64,000 nucleotides of DNA, taken from Niabella sp. (GTDB taxonomy: Bacteria > Bacteroidota > Bacteroidia > Chitinophagales > Chitinophagaceae). A model generated the notes under the pieces. The model worked only from the letters and a program-made list of their open reading frames with translations. It was not told the origin of the DNA and searched no databases. The DNA is taken from contig NZ_JASLGT010000030.1 in the NCBI RefSeq assembly GCF_030150205.1, forward strand, positions 1 to 64,000. Reading direction: 5' to 3'. The position numbers and the translations under genes are program-made. Shown one piece after another: positions 44,911-53,603 of this stretch (position 1 is its first letter; every line of letters starts with the position of its first letter).

Positions 44911-44981
44911 GGTCTCGTGGCCGAGTGGCTAGGCAGAGCTCTGCAAAAGCTCGTACAGCGGTTCGAATCCGCTCGAGACCT
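44911..44981 (+). tRNA. tRNA-Cys (anticodon GCA)
   Basis: A full cloverleaf of 71 nt without encoded CCA. The acceptor stem GGTCTCG pairs with CGAGACC. The anticodon stem GAGCT/AGCTC closes the loop CTGCAAA with anticodon GCA. The T-arm is AGCGG-TTCGAAT-CCGCT, and the discriminator is T as expected for tRNA-Cys. Confidence 0.95.
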
Positions 44982-44996
44982 CTGGTTAAAAAAGTG

Positions 44997-45021
44997 AAAC
45001 CCGCTCTGGCAGCGGGTTTTC
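44997..45021 (+). terminator. Rho-independent terminator after tRNA-Cys
   Basis: A 9-bp perfect stem AAACCCGCT/AGCGGGTTT with a 5-nt loop (CTGGC), ending in T. It separates the tRNA from the sulfatase operon. Between it and 45257 (about 235 bp) I see no gene or structure. Confidence 0.75.
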
Positions 45022-45257
45022 GCATGTAATAGAGTGCCATAGCGGGTTTTGCCGATTGTTCTTCAATAATGTTATTTACTGTTATTGGAACTGCGCGGGT
45101 AAAAAACAAGACCTATATGCGACCTCCAAACCGTCATACAAAAGCCCGATAAGAGGAAAGAGGGATGAAATGAAAAGGTCGGGAGATTAGTAGAAAATTG
45201 ATATTTAGCTGCAGTATGGGAGAAGATGAATCCGGTTGTAAATAATTAGTCTATAAA

Positions 45258-45289
45258 TTTGGTGGACTAAAAAAATACTGTTAATCTTG
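45258..45289 (+). promoter_or_regulatory. Bacteroidota-type promoter of the sulfatase operon
   Basis: TTTG at 45258-45261, a 20-bp gap, and TAATCTTG at 45282-45289, one mismatch from TAnnTTTG. The start would lie near 45294, roughly 30 nt before the paired ATGs of the Cys-rich leader ORF. Confidence 0.6.
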
Positions 45290-45322
45290 CAACTTATTAT
45301 GAACTCCCCGGCTTTCAGTAAC

Positions 45323-45397
45323 ATGATGAATCAAAAACCATTGATATGGAACAAAGGCAGCATGTTTGATCTTTTTGTCTGTTGTTGCAACTATTAG
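45323..45397 (+). CDS. Short leader peptide ending Cys-Cys-Cys-Asn-Tyr
   Basis: A 24-residue ORF (or 32 residues if started at the ATG at 45299) that ends 'SMFDLFVCCCNY' with codons TGT-TGT-TGC before AAC-TAT-TAG. It begins just behind the predicted promoter and about 210 bp upstream of the SusC-like gene. Runs of one codon in a leader ORF are typical of attenuation by the matching amino acid, and poly-cysteine uORFs ahead of sulfur genes are known from mycobacteria. A downstream sulfatase operon would make a cysteine/sulfur signal sensible. Translation and regulation are inference. Confidence 0.55.
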   Translation: MMNQKPLIWNKGSMFDLFVCCCNY

Positions 45398-45495
45398 CCC
45401 GATGCCTTTTTTAAGGCCCCCTTCCTTTTTTAATCTTTTCTTTTACTTAACCGATTTTTTTCGCGATGGACGACTCGTAGATATAACATAAAAAT

Positions 45496-45573
45496 GCCGG
45501 GCCTGTTGGCGCAGATACCCGGCTGCATCATAAAATGTTTCCCTGTTAAAAGATCCCGTATGCCATGGCATAC
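45496..45573 (+). promoter_or_regulatory. Leader RNA structures: GC hairpin and 16-bp palindrome
   Basis: Between leader ORF and susC-like gene lie GCCGGG/CCCGGC (45496-45501 with 45518-45523) and a perfect 16-bp palindrome GTATGCCATGGCATAC (45558-45573). Either may act in attenuation or as a protein-binding site. Neither has a T-run, so they are not simple terminators. Confidence 0.4.
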
Positions 45574-45607
45574 AGGCCATCTTATTGTTTAATGCAAATC
45601 AAATGTA

Positions 45608-48600
45608 ATGAAAAAAAGGTTTATTGTTTTTTTATTGCTAACCTCATTGTTTACACTATCATTAAAGTCTGTTTATTCCCAGGAACCGCATACCATTATC
45701 AATACCCAATTTACGGGTCATGTATACGACTCATTGTCGAAGCTCCCGCTTGACGGTGCTACCGTATTGATCAAGGGCACTACCAACCAGTCGCGGGCCG
45801 ATGAGAAGGGGCATTTCATTTTAAGAACCGGGCAAACACTACCATTTACCATCATCGTATCTTTTGTGGGATATGAAACCCGGGAAATTTATGTAACAGC
45901 CCCGGTGGTTGCGGTTCCTTTGGAGCGGCGGAAAAATGACCTGGGAGAAGTGGTGGTGGTAGGCTATGGTACACAGAAGCGAAGTAGTATAACCGGATCT
46001 GTGGCTTCGGTGTCTAAAACCAGCTTATCGCAGCCCGCAATAGCCTTTGATAACCTGCTTCAGGGATCGGTTCCCGGTGTTGCGGTTACGCAGTCATCCG
46101 GCCAGCCGGGGAGCACCGCTACCATACGGATCAGGGGAGGCAACTCGATTAATTTCGGGAACGATCCGCTCTACGTGATCGATGGATTTATTATTTATAA
46201 TAATAACAATCTTACCAATACCGGGGCCTCCAGCGGGGGCGGCATTAATGCATTGTCTACGATCAATCCTTCCGATATTGAATCCATCGATATTTTAAAG
46301 GATGCCGCGGCTACTGCAATCTATGGTTCCCGGGGTGCAAATGGGGTGGTGATCATTACAACCAAGAAGGGCCGTAAGGGACGAACAGAATTCAATTACA
46401 GCGGGTATTTCGGCAAGCAGGAGGCGGCAAAAACACATCAGCTGCTGAATGGTGCGCAATGGGCGGCCCTGATCAATGATATTAATAAGAGCGATAATCA
46501 GCCGGCAACGTTTACACCAGCGCAGATCGAGGCATTTGGTGAAGGCGCCAACTGGCAGGATGCCGCTTTACAGCGTGCGGCAACGCAAAATCATGAGCTC
46601 TCTATATCCGGCGGAGATGAAAAATCGCGGTTCCTTATCTCCGGAAATTACCTGGACCAGGACGGTGTGGTGCGGAATACCGGTTTCCGGCGCTATTCCG
46701 GTCGCATGAACTATGAACGGGAGCTGAACAGCAAATTTACCGTGGCCGCCAATATATATCTTAGCCGGGCCGCTCAGGATAAGTTAACAGGCGCCAATTT
46801 TGGCGGCATTGGTTTTAACGGGGCTTTTCCTACTCTGGTGCTTACGCCGCCGATCGTAAAGATCTGGAATGAGGATGGGAGTTACAATAATCAGAACCCG
46901 TATATCGCCACTCCCACGAATGCACTCCGGGATATCCTGGCCACCAAAAATGAAACACTGATCAGTCGCAGTCTGGCAAATGCTTTTGTTGAATACCGGA
47001 TCATTGAAGGGCTGGTCCTCAAGTCTTCATTTGGTATGGATCAGTTAACCACCAAACAAAATTATTATGCGCCCTCTTATACCGCTGCAGGTTATGCTGC
47101 TGGTGGTATTGCCGCCGTGGGAAATATACAGGGCAGTTCCTGGCTGAATGAAAACACGCTAACCTATTCAAAAAATATCCGCGACCTGCATGCGTTAAAT
47201 GTATTGCTGGGTTATACCACTCAATATTCGGAGGATGAAAGTACGGTGGCCGGTGCGCAGAAGTTTGCTTCTGATCTTACCGAATACAACAACCTGTCTC
47301 TTGGGGGAACCGCGGTGCTGCCCGCTTCGGATGCGCATGCTGCGGCGCTCAACTCTTTCCTGGGCCGGATCAATTATACCTTTGATGATAAATATTCAAT
47401 ATCCTTTACGCAACGTGCGGACGGTTCTTCCCGGTTGGGTAAAAATAATAAATGGGGTTTCTTTCCTTCTGTAGGTGTATCCTGGAATGCTGTAAAGGAG
47501 CGATTCCTCGAACAAAGCAGCGGGATATCCAATCTGAAAGTGCGGGCGTCGTACGGACAAACCGGAAATTCGGAGGTGCCGCCCTATAGCTCGCTTTCGG
47601 TACTGGCTGCCAGCAATTATTTTTTTAACGGAGCCCTGGTGACGGGAGTAGCACCCGCGCAGCTGGCGAATGAAAACCTGAAGTGGGAGACTACTACCCA
47701 GTGGAATGCTGGTATTGATGCAGGCTTTTTTAAAAACCGGATCCGTATTACCGCTGATGTGTATGGGAAAAAAACCAGCGACTTGTTACTGTTTGTTCCC
47801 TTCCCTTTATATACCGGGTACAATACGGTGCTGAAAAATACCGGAAGCGTTTCCAACAGTGGTGTTGAGTTCTCTCTGAACACGGATAATATCCGGGGCC
47901 GCCGGTTTAACTGGAAATCTTCGGTCATTTTTGCGGCAAACAGGAACAAGGTATTAAACCTGGGCGAAGGGGTCGATTACTATTACCCTATAGCACCCAC
48001 AGGATTTGTGTCACCGGTAATTGTAAAGGTCGGTCTCCCGGTTTCTACGTTTTGGGGATACCGGACGGATGGGTTATTGACCGCTGCGGATCTTGCTGCG
48101 AATGTGCCCAAGCTTGCCGGTGTATCGCAATTGGAGGGCGACCGGAAATATGTAGATGCCAACCAGGATGGTGTGATTACCACGGCCGATAAAGTAAACC
48201 TCGGAAATGCACAGCCGAAGTTCACGTTTGGATTCACGAATAACATTACTGCATACGGTTTTGATCTTTCGGTTTTTCTTCAGGGCAATTATGGGAATAA
48301 GGTATTTAATTTCATCCGGCAAAAGCTGGAGCTTCCCACCTTATCACTAAATGCCTCAGCATCGCTGCTGGACCGGTGGAGCCTGGAGCATCCCGAAGGC
48401 AAAGAACCCCGCGCCACCAACTCTCCTGTGCCACAGGTGATTGACCGTTATATAGAAGATGCCTCTTTTTTGCGGGTAAAGAACATTACACTGGGGTATA
48501 CACTGCCCGCAAGTCTGCTTACCAAATATAAAATAACAAAACTGCGGTTCTACATCACGGGGCAAAACCTGATCACAGTAACGCCTTACAGCGGTCTTGA

Positions 48601-48706
48601 CCCCGAGGCCAACCTGTATGATGTGGACAATACCAAACAGGGCATTGATTACGGGATCTATCCTTCTACGAAAACGATCCTTGTTGGGCTAAACATCACC
48701 ATTTAA
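45608..48706 (+). CDS. SusC/RagA-type TonB-dependent outer-membrane transporter
   Basis: A 1032-residue outer-membrane importer. After the signal peptide (to about residue 25, 'KSVYSQ') come a CarboxypepD-regulatory-like domain (about 35-110, 'GHVYDSLSKLPLDGATVLIKG'), the plug with the SusC-typical 'VVVGYGTQKRSSITGSV' (about 117-134) and 'AIYGSRGANGVVIITTKKG', then the beta-barrel to a terminal aromatic-rich strand. There is no STN domain, so no sign of anti-sigma signalling. It pairs with the SusD-like gene 22 bp downstream and would import a substrate processed by the sulfatase in the same operon. Confidence 0.95.
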   Translation: MKKRFIVFLLLTSLFTLSLKSVYSQEPHTIINTQFTGHVYDSLSKLPLDGATVLIKGTTNQSRADEKGHFILRTGQTLPFTIIVSFVGYETREIYVTAPVVAVPLERRKNDLGEVVVVGYGTQKRSSITGSVASVSKTSLSQPAIAFDNLLQGSVPGVAVTQSSGQPGSTATIRIRGGNSINFGNDPLYVIDGFIIYNNNNLTNTGASSGGGINALSTINPSDIESIDILKDAAATAIYGSRGANGVVIITTKKGRKGRTEFNYSGYFGKQEAAKTHQLLNGAQWAALINDINKSDNQPATFTPAQIEAFGEGANWQDAALQRAATQNHELSISGGDEKSRFLISGNYLDQDGVVRNTGFRRYSGRMNYERELNSKFTVAANIYLSRAAQDKLTGANFGGIGFNGAFPTLVLTPPIVKIWNEDGSYNNQNPYIATPTNALRDILATKNETLISRSLANAFVEYRIIEGLVLKSSFGMDQLTTKQNYYAPSYTAAGYAAGGIAAVGNIQGSSWLNENTLTYSKNIRDLHALNVLLGYTTQYSEDESTVAGAQKFASDLTEYNNLSLGGTAVLPASDAHAAALNSFLGRINYTFDDKYSISFTQRADGSSRLGKNNKWGFFPSVGVSWNAVKERFLEQSSGISNLKVRASYGQTGNSEVPPYSSLSVLAASNYFFNGALVTGVAPAQLANENLKWETTTQWNAGIDAGFFKNRIRITADVYGKKTSDLLLFVPFPLYTGYNTVLKNTGSVSNSGVEFSLNTDNIRGRRFNWKSSVIFAANRNKVLNLGEGVDYYYPIAPTGFVSPVIVKVGLPVSTFWGYRTDGLLTAADLAANVPKLAGVSQLEGDRKYVDANQDGVITTADKVNLGNAQPKFTFGFTNNITAYGFDLSVFLQGNYGNKVFNFIRQKLELPTLSLNASASLLDRWSLEHPEGKEPRATNSPVPQVIDRYIEDASFLRVKNITLGYTLPASLLTKYKITKLRFYITGQNLITVTPYSGLDPEANLYDVDNTKQGIDYGIYPSTKTILVGLNITI

Positions 48707-48728
48707 TCATTTAAACAATCGGTCTGTT

Positions 48729-50261
48729 ATGAACAAGATATTGAAATCAATCCCACTTTATATTTCCCTCACTTTTGCAATCGTTATTTTCAGTTGCAAT
48801 AAATTAAAAGAGCTTCCGGAGTCGGTGATTACCGAAGACCAGTATTATAAAACGACCACCGATGCTGTAAGTGCGGTCAATGCCGCATATGGCAGTCTTA
48901 ACGGAGACCCCGCCGGCGATTTTCCCATTTACGGGCGTAACCTGAACATCCTGATCAGCAACGGATCGGATGAGCAGGTGTTTAGTCCCTCCAATACCAA
49001 TCCTGATGTGCGGGCCATAGGAACGATCACCTATGTTGCCGAAAATGACCGTGTGCGGAAAATATGGCAGCAGCATTACTATGGTATCAACCGGGCAAAT
49101 GTGGCTATTGATAAAATACCGGGTATTGAAATGGATGCACCTACAAAGAACCGGCTTATCAATGAAGCGCGTTTCATAAGAGGGCTGCTGTACTTTAACC
49201 TGGTACGTTTGTTTGGAGATGTGCCATTGATACTGCACAATCCATCATCTACCAATACCGAGGATGTAAAAGTAAAACGGACTGCAGCTGAAGAAGTGTA
49301 TACACAGGTGATTGCCGATCTGACGGCTGCAACGGCATTGCCGGCTTCCTATTCCGGGGCAGATAAGGGCCGTGCTACATCCGGTGCTGCATGGGGCATA
49401 CTGGCAAAAGTTTATGTTACAAGAAAGGCCTGGGGGCTGGCACGAACCACGTTGGAAAAGGTGCTTACAGCAGGTACTTTTACCGCTGCAACGGGTACTT
49501 ATGGCTACGATCTGTTCCCCGTTTTTAAAGACGCCTTTCAGAAGCCCACCAAGAATGGTAAGGAACATTTGTTTTCTGTGCAATATGAATCGAACCTTGG
49601 GGCGCGCAATGTGCAGAATTTCCTGAGCAGTTCCAACTTCAACTCTTTTAACGCCAAATCTTTTCCCGGTGATGTGCCGGATGAAAATCTTCCCAAAATC
49701 TTTGATGACACCGATACCCGTAAAGCCGCCAGCTTTTTTACAAAGATGCTGAACCCCGCTACCGGTCAGGAGGTGGATTTTTCTCCCGTAACGCGGTATG
49801 CGAAGTTTATTGACTTCAGCCTGAATCCCATTACCAACCAGGCGCAGAGCGGCATCAATTACCCGGTGTTGCGCTATGCGGATGTCCTGCTGTTGTATGC
49901 AGAAGTACTGAATGAACTGCAGGGACCCGTGGCAGAAGCCTATAAAGCATTAAATATAGTAAGGGCCCGGGCTTATGGTTTGTATACAGGGAATGGGAAC
50001 TATACGGATAATAGCCGCGATCTTTCGGGGCTGGATCAGGCAGGCTTCCGAGATGCCGTTTTCCTGGAGCGCCGGAAGGAGCTGGTACAGGAAGGGAACC
50101 GATGGTTCGACCTGGTGCGGAAGGGTACCCTGGTGGAGGAATTAAAAAAGATCTCCGCTAAAGCCGGCAATGTATCGGAAAAGAATTACCGGTTCCCCAT
50201 TCCGCAAATAGAAATTGATCTGAATAATCTGCTTACTCAAAACCCCGGCTATAACAAATAG
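48729..50261 (+). CDS. SusD/RagB-type surface lipoprotein
   Basis: A 510-residue lipoprotein (lipobox 'IVIFSCNK') that caps its SusC partner and binds the substrate outside the cell. Typical SusD segments are 'ESVITEDQYYKTTTDAVSAVNAAYGSL', the TPR-like 'EARFIRGLLYFNLVRLFGDVPLI', 'VLRYADVLLLYAEVLNEL' and the end 'RRKELVQEGNRWFDLVR...FPIPQIEIDLN'. The substrate is not evident; the operon context points to a sulfated molecule. Confidence 0.95.
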   Translation: MNKILKSIPLYISLTFAIVIFSCNKLKELPESVITEDQYYKTTTDAVSAVNAAYGSLNGDPAGDFPIYGRNLNILISNGSDEQVFSPSNTNPDVRAIGTITYVAENDRVRKIWQQHYYGINRANVAIDKIPGIEMDAPTKNRLINEARFIRGLLYFNLVRLFGDVPLILHNPSSTNTEDVKVKRTAAEEVYTQVIADLTAATALPASYSGADKGRATSGAAWGILAKVYVTRKAWGLARTTLEKVLTAGTFTAATGTYGYDLFPVFKDAFQKPTKNGKEHLFSVQYESNLGARNVQNFLSSSNFNSFNAKSFPGDVPDENLPKIFDDTDTRKAASFFTKMLNPATGQEVDFSPVTRYAKFIDFSLNPITNQAQSGINYPVLRYADVLLLYAEVLNELQGPVAEAYKALNIVRARAYGLYTGNGNYTDNSRDLSGLDQAGFRDAVFLERRKELVQEGNRWFDLVRKGTLVEELKKISAKAGNVSEKNYRFPIPQIEIDLNNLLTQNPGYNK

Positions 50262-50308
50262 CCCGCGGATTTTTCCCCAATAATAAACCGTTTATAAAAA
50301 ATGAAATT

Positions 50309-52174
50309 ATGAAAATCAGAATTATTGCAGGTTTTGCACTGCTGCTCATGACGACCCTTTATGCAACGGGTCAGCAGAAAACACCCTTTCAGGGCAAGGT
50401 CGGTAAAACACTGGCCGGTTCCGAAGAGTGGTGGCCCGATCCGGTAACACCACCGGCCCATGCGCCGAATGTAGTATGGATCTTATTGGATGATGTGGGC
50501 TATGGCGCTTCCAGCAGTTTTGGCGGACTAATCCAGACGCCTACTTTCGATTCACTGGCCAACAATGGATTGCGGTATACCAATTTTCATACGGCTGCCA
50601 TCTGTGCGCCTACCCGCGCTGCATTGCTCACGGGCCGCAATTCGCATTACGTAGGCGTGGGCGGGTTTTCGCATGTGGCCATGTCGGCAGGCTTCCCCGG
50701 CTGGAGTGGCCGTATCCCCAATGACAAAGGCACCATCGCCCAGATCCTGCAATCCGGCGGCTACAATACCTTTGCCGTAGGAAAATATGGCCTGACGCCC
50801 GATGAAGAAGCTACCGATGCAGGCCCTTTCGACCGCTGGCCCGGAGGAAAAGGATTTGAGCAGTTCTTTGGTTTCCTGGGATCGCAAACCGATCAGTATG
50901 AACCAGACCTGGTAGAAAACAATGCACATATAAAAACGGATGGCCGGCACCTGAATGATCAGATCACTGACAAGGCCATCGGGTACATTCAAAAGCAACA
51001 GCAGGCGGCTCCGGGAAAGCCGTTCTTCCTGTATTATGCGCCCGGCGCTGTGCATGCCCCACACCAGGTAGCGCCGGAGTACAGCAACCGGTATAAAGGC
51101 GTATTTGACGAAGGGTGGGACCGGTATCGTGAAAAAGTACTGGCCAACCAGGTCCGGCTGGGCGTAGTGCCAAAGAATGCCCAACTGCCCGAACGGAATT
51201 CGGATGTACCAGCCTGGGATCAACTGCCGGCAGAAAAGAAAAAACTATATGCCCGATTTATGGAAACCTATGCCGGCTATCTTACCTATACGGATGCCTG
51301 TGTAGGCCGGCTGATCAGCTATCTGAAACAGGCAAACCTGCTGGATAATACCGTGGTTGTAGTAATGATCGGGGATAACGGTGCCAGTAAAGAAGGTACG
51401 TTCCAGGGAACCTTGCAACCCCGCAACCTGATCGGTAAACAAACGGAGGAGGAACAGTTCCGGTATAATCTTTCCCGCATCGATGATATCGGTTTACCCC
51501 AGGGAAAGAATACCAACTATCCCCTGGGCTGGGCCCAGGCAACCAATACGCCGTTCCGGCAGTGGAAGCAGGATGCCAACGCAGAAGGGGGCACCCACAA
51601 CCCGCTGATCATTTTTTATCCCAGGGGTATAAAGGAGCAAGGTGGTATCCGCACGCAGTATAGTCATGTGATCGATATCCTGCCTACGACCCTTGACCTG
51701 GTTGGCATAAAGGCACCGGAAGTGATCCGTAATGTGCCGCAGGACACGATCCAGGGGTATTCGTTATTTAAAACCCTGAATGATGCAGGTGCAACAGCAA
51801 CGCACCGGGTACAGCATTATTACATTTTTGGTGCACGATCCATCTATGCGAATGGCTGGAAAGCGGCTACCGCACATCATCCGGATGCCATTGACTATGT
51901 AAAGACGCGTGGCTCGGGCTGGAAGGGCGATCCGGACCGCTGGGAAAAAGATGTATGGGAGTTGTACAACCTGGATGAAGATTTTAATGAGCGGGTGAAC
52001 CTTGCAAAGAAGTATCCGGAAAAACTGGAAGCGTTAAAAAAGCTCTTTGATCAGCAGGCGGAGAAAAATAACCTGTATCCCCTGATCGATTGGGAGGATG
52101 TATATGAAAAACGGATCCATAAAAATTATAAACCCGCCGTATACGGAGCAACAGCGCCGGCGGCCGGAAAATAA
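50309..52174 (+). CDS. Arylsulfatase, FGly (Cys) type
   Basis: A 621-residue exported sulfatase (signal peptide to about residue 21). The metal site begins 'WILLDDVGYG' (Asp61, Asp62). The formylglycine motif is 'CAPTRAALLTGR' with Cys99, so it needs an activating enzyme (anSME or FGE) that is not in this window. Further family marks are 'VGKYGLTPDE', 'VVVMIGDNGASKEGTFQG' and a long C-terminal part typical of large AtsA-like arylsulfatases. It frees sulfate from an organic sulfate ester in the periplasm; the substrate is unknown. Confidence 0.94.
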   Translation: MKIRIIAGFALLLMTTLYATGQQKTPFQGKVGKTLAGSEEWWPDPVTPPAHAPNVVWILLDDVGYGASSSFGGLIQTPTFDSLANNGLRYTNFHTAAICAPTRAALLTGRNSHYVGVGGFSHVAMSAGFPGWSGRIPNDKGTIAQILQSGGYNTFAVGKYGLTPDEEATDAGPFDRWPGGKGFEQFFGFLGSQTDQYEPDLVENNAHIKTDGRHLNDQITDKAIGYIQKQQQAAPGKPFFLYYAPGAVHAPHQVAPEYSNRYKGVFDEGWDRYREKVLANQVRLGVVPKNAQLPERNSDVPAWDQLPAEKKKLYARFMETYAGYLTYTDACVGRLISYLKQANLLDNTVVVVMIGDNGASKEGTFQGTLQPRNLIGKQTEEEQFRYNLSRIDDIGLPQGKNTNYPLGWAQATNTPFRQWKQDANAEGGTHNPLIIFYPRGIKEQGGIRTQYSHVIDILPTTLDLVGIKAPEVIRNVPQDTIQGYSLFKTLNDAGATATHRVQHYYIFGARSIYANGWKAATAHHPDAIDYVKTRGSGWKGDPDRWEKDVWELYNLDEDFNERVNLAKKYPEKLEALKKLFDQQAEKNNLYPLIDWEDVYEKRIHKNYKPAVYGATAPAAGK

Positions 52175-52187
52175 ACACACACCGGTG

Positions 52188-52304
52188 ATGAATGACCTGA
52201 ATATACTTGTAAAGAAAATACTCATCAGTATCGGCATTGTACTTATACCGCTGGCTTTTATAGCCGGTGGTTTGTACCTGCTGCAATTATTGCTGAGGCA
52301 TTAA
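52188..52304 (+). CDS. 38-residue single-helix membrane peptide
   Basis: A 38-residue peptide (start 'MNDLNILVKKILISIG') consisting of one membrane helix and a short basic end. It lies 13 bp behind the sulfatase and 10 bp before the hydroxylase, so it is probably co-translated. Its segment 'KKILISIGIVLIPLAFIAG' resembles the first helix of the next protein ('RDILVSVGLYLLPVALLLG') position by position, including the shared Ile-Leu-x-Ser-x-Gly and Leu-x-Pro-x-Ala. It may be a duplicated helix acting as a partner of that enzyme. The longer reading frame back to 52098 overlaps the sulfatase and is not favoured. Confidence 0.6.
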   Translation: MNDLNILVKKILISIGIVLIPLAFIAGGLYLLQLLLRH

Positions 52305-52314
52305 ACAAAATGAT

Positions 52315-53358
52315 ATGAATCCTGAAATTGAAAACCCCCGTAAGCTGATCCGGGATATTCTTGTCAGCGTTGGGTTATACCTCTTGCCCGTGGCGCTGCT
52401 ATTGGGTTACTTTTACATACTGGATGAAAAGCCCTGGCAGCAAAGTACTGCGGAAAACCTTCAGATTGCGCGGGAACATATTCCTGCCTGGCTGCAGTTA
52501 GCCTTTACCCATCTCCGCAAATGGGGACTGATCGTTCTGGCCATCGTGGTGGGGATCATCGAGGTGATTGCCGGACTTTATGAACACCGGCGCTGGACGC
52601 GCAATGAGAAGATCCTGGACCTGGTTTGTTTTGTGGCTCCGAAGCTCCTGTTTATCCCGGTGCTCACGTTCTTTAGCCTGAAATTGTTACCCCTGGTATT
52701 GCCGGCAGCGAAGGATCTTTTTATATGGGTGCCCTTCTGGTGGGGTGCCCTCATCATTGCGGTGGCCGATGATCTTACCCAGTACTGGTATCACCGGTTG
52801 CACCACCAGGTGCCCTTTCTCTGGCGGTTTCACCGTACGCACCATTCTGCTCCCTATATGGGTATGTCTATGGCCAGCCGGCAGAATATTATCTATACCA
52901 TATTTTTTTCGCAGATTTACCTGATCGCCATCCTGAACTATCTTGGGCTGGGGTTGCCGGCGTTATTTGTTGGCGGCGTAAAATCACTGATCACCCTTTC
53001 TGCGCATAGCAGCATTAAATGGGACAAACCCTTTTACACCAACCGGTGGCTGCATCCCATCGGCTGGGTGATGGAGCGGCTGATCTCTACACCGGCAACC
53101 CATCATGCGCATCATGCGGATACCACGGACGATGGCATCGGTCATTACAAGGGCAATTTTGGAAATATGTTCTTTATCTGGGACCTGATCTTTGGCACGG
53201 GCATCATTACCCGAAAATACCCCGCAACTTACGGGATCAAATCCTACCAGGAGGAAGAGTGGTATGCACAGTTCCTCTGGCCGGTATTTAAATCAAAAAA
53301 ACAGGGGAGTGAACTGTCGGAGGGAGGGCCGGTTGTTGCAGAGGAGCCGCGGTCCTGA
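52315..53358 (+). CDS. Sterol desaturase/fatty-acid hydroxylase family membrane enzyme
   Basis: A 347-residue di-iron membrane enzyme with several helices (about 18-40, 75-98, 115-140, 200-235). Its three histidine clusters are 'YWYHRLHHQVPFLWRFHRTHHSAP' (about 158-182) and 'HHAHHADT' (about 262-269). Such enzymes hydroxylate or desaturate lipids or sterol-like compounds with O2. As last gene of the sulfatase operon it may act on the imported, desulfated product or on a sulfur-containing lipid. Both ideas are inference from context. Confidence 0.9.
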   Translation: MNPEIENPRKLIRDILVSVGLYLLPVALLLGYFYILDEKPWQQSTAENLQIAREHIPAWLQLAFTHLRKWGLIVLAIVVGIIEVIAGLYEHRRWTRNEKILDLVCFVAPKLLFIPVLTFFSLKLLPLVLPAAKDLFIWVPFWWGALIIAVADDLTQYWYHRLHHQVPFLWRFHRTHHSAPYMGMSMASRQNIIYTIFFSQIYLIAILNYLGLGLPALFVGGVKSLITLSAHSSIKWDKPFYTNRWLHPIGWVMERLISTPATHHAHHADTTDDGIGHYKGNFGNMFFIWDLIFGTGIITRKYPATYGIKSYQEEEWYAQFLWPVFKSKKQGSELSEGGPVVAEEPRS

Positions 53359-53481
53359 AAGAAGATTTGCAATTTATTTTATCACAATGCCGGGAACACG
53401 TAGGGATGCGGTCTATAGCCAGGTGCTGAAATGTTTTCAACCTTCATGATCTTGCAGCGGCTCCTCCGCCATAGCCGGAGT

Positions 53482-53522
53482 GACGCTGCTCTTTATTTTT
53501 GTAATAAAGAAAGAGCAGCGTC
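53482..53522. terminator. Bidirectional terminator between convergent genes
   Basis: A 13-bp perfect stem (53482-53494 with 53510-53522) with an AT-rich loop, located after the hydroxylase gene. Its arms end in TTT/AAA runs, which suits termination from the left. Confidence 0.75.
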
Positions 53523-53543
53523 GTTTCCATAATAAGAAAAAAA

Positions 53544-53570
53544 TCCCGGGCCCTTATAAAAGACCCGGGA
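53544..53570 (-). terminator. Rho-independent terminator of the GH31 gene
   Basis: The stem TCCCGGG/CCCGGGA (53544-53550 with 53564-53570) is followed on the minus strand by seven T (complement of 53537-53543). Confidence 0.8.
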
Positions 53571-53603
53571 AAGAAGTGAAGTGCGGCTGTGCGGCGCCCG
53601 TAT

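Noticed and set aside
45565..45753. 62-codon ORF overlapping the susC-like start
   Set aside because: It runs out of frame through the signal peptide region of a certain gene and shows no family features.
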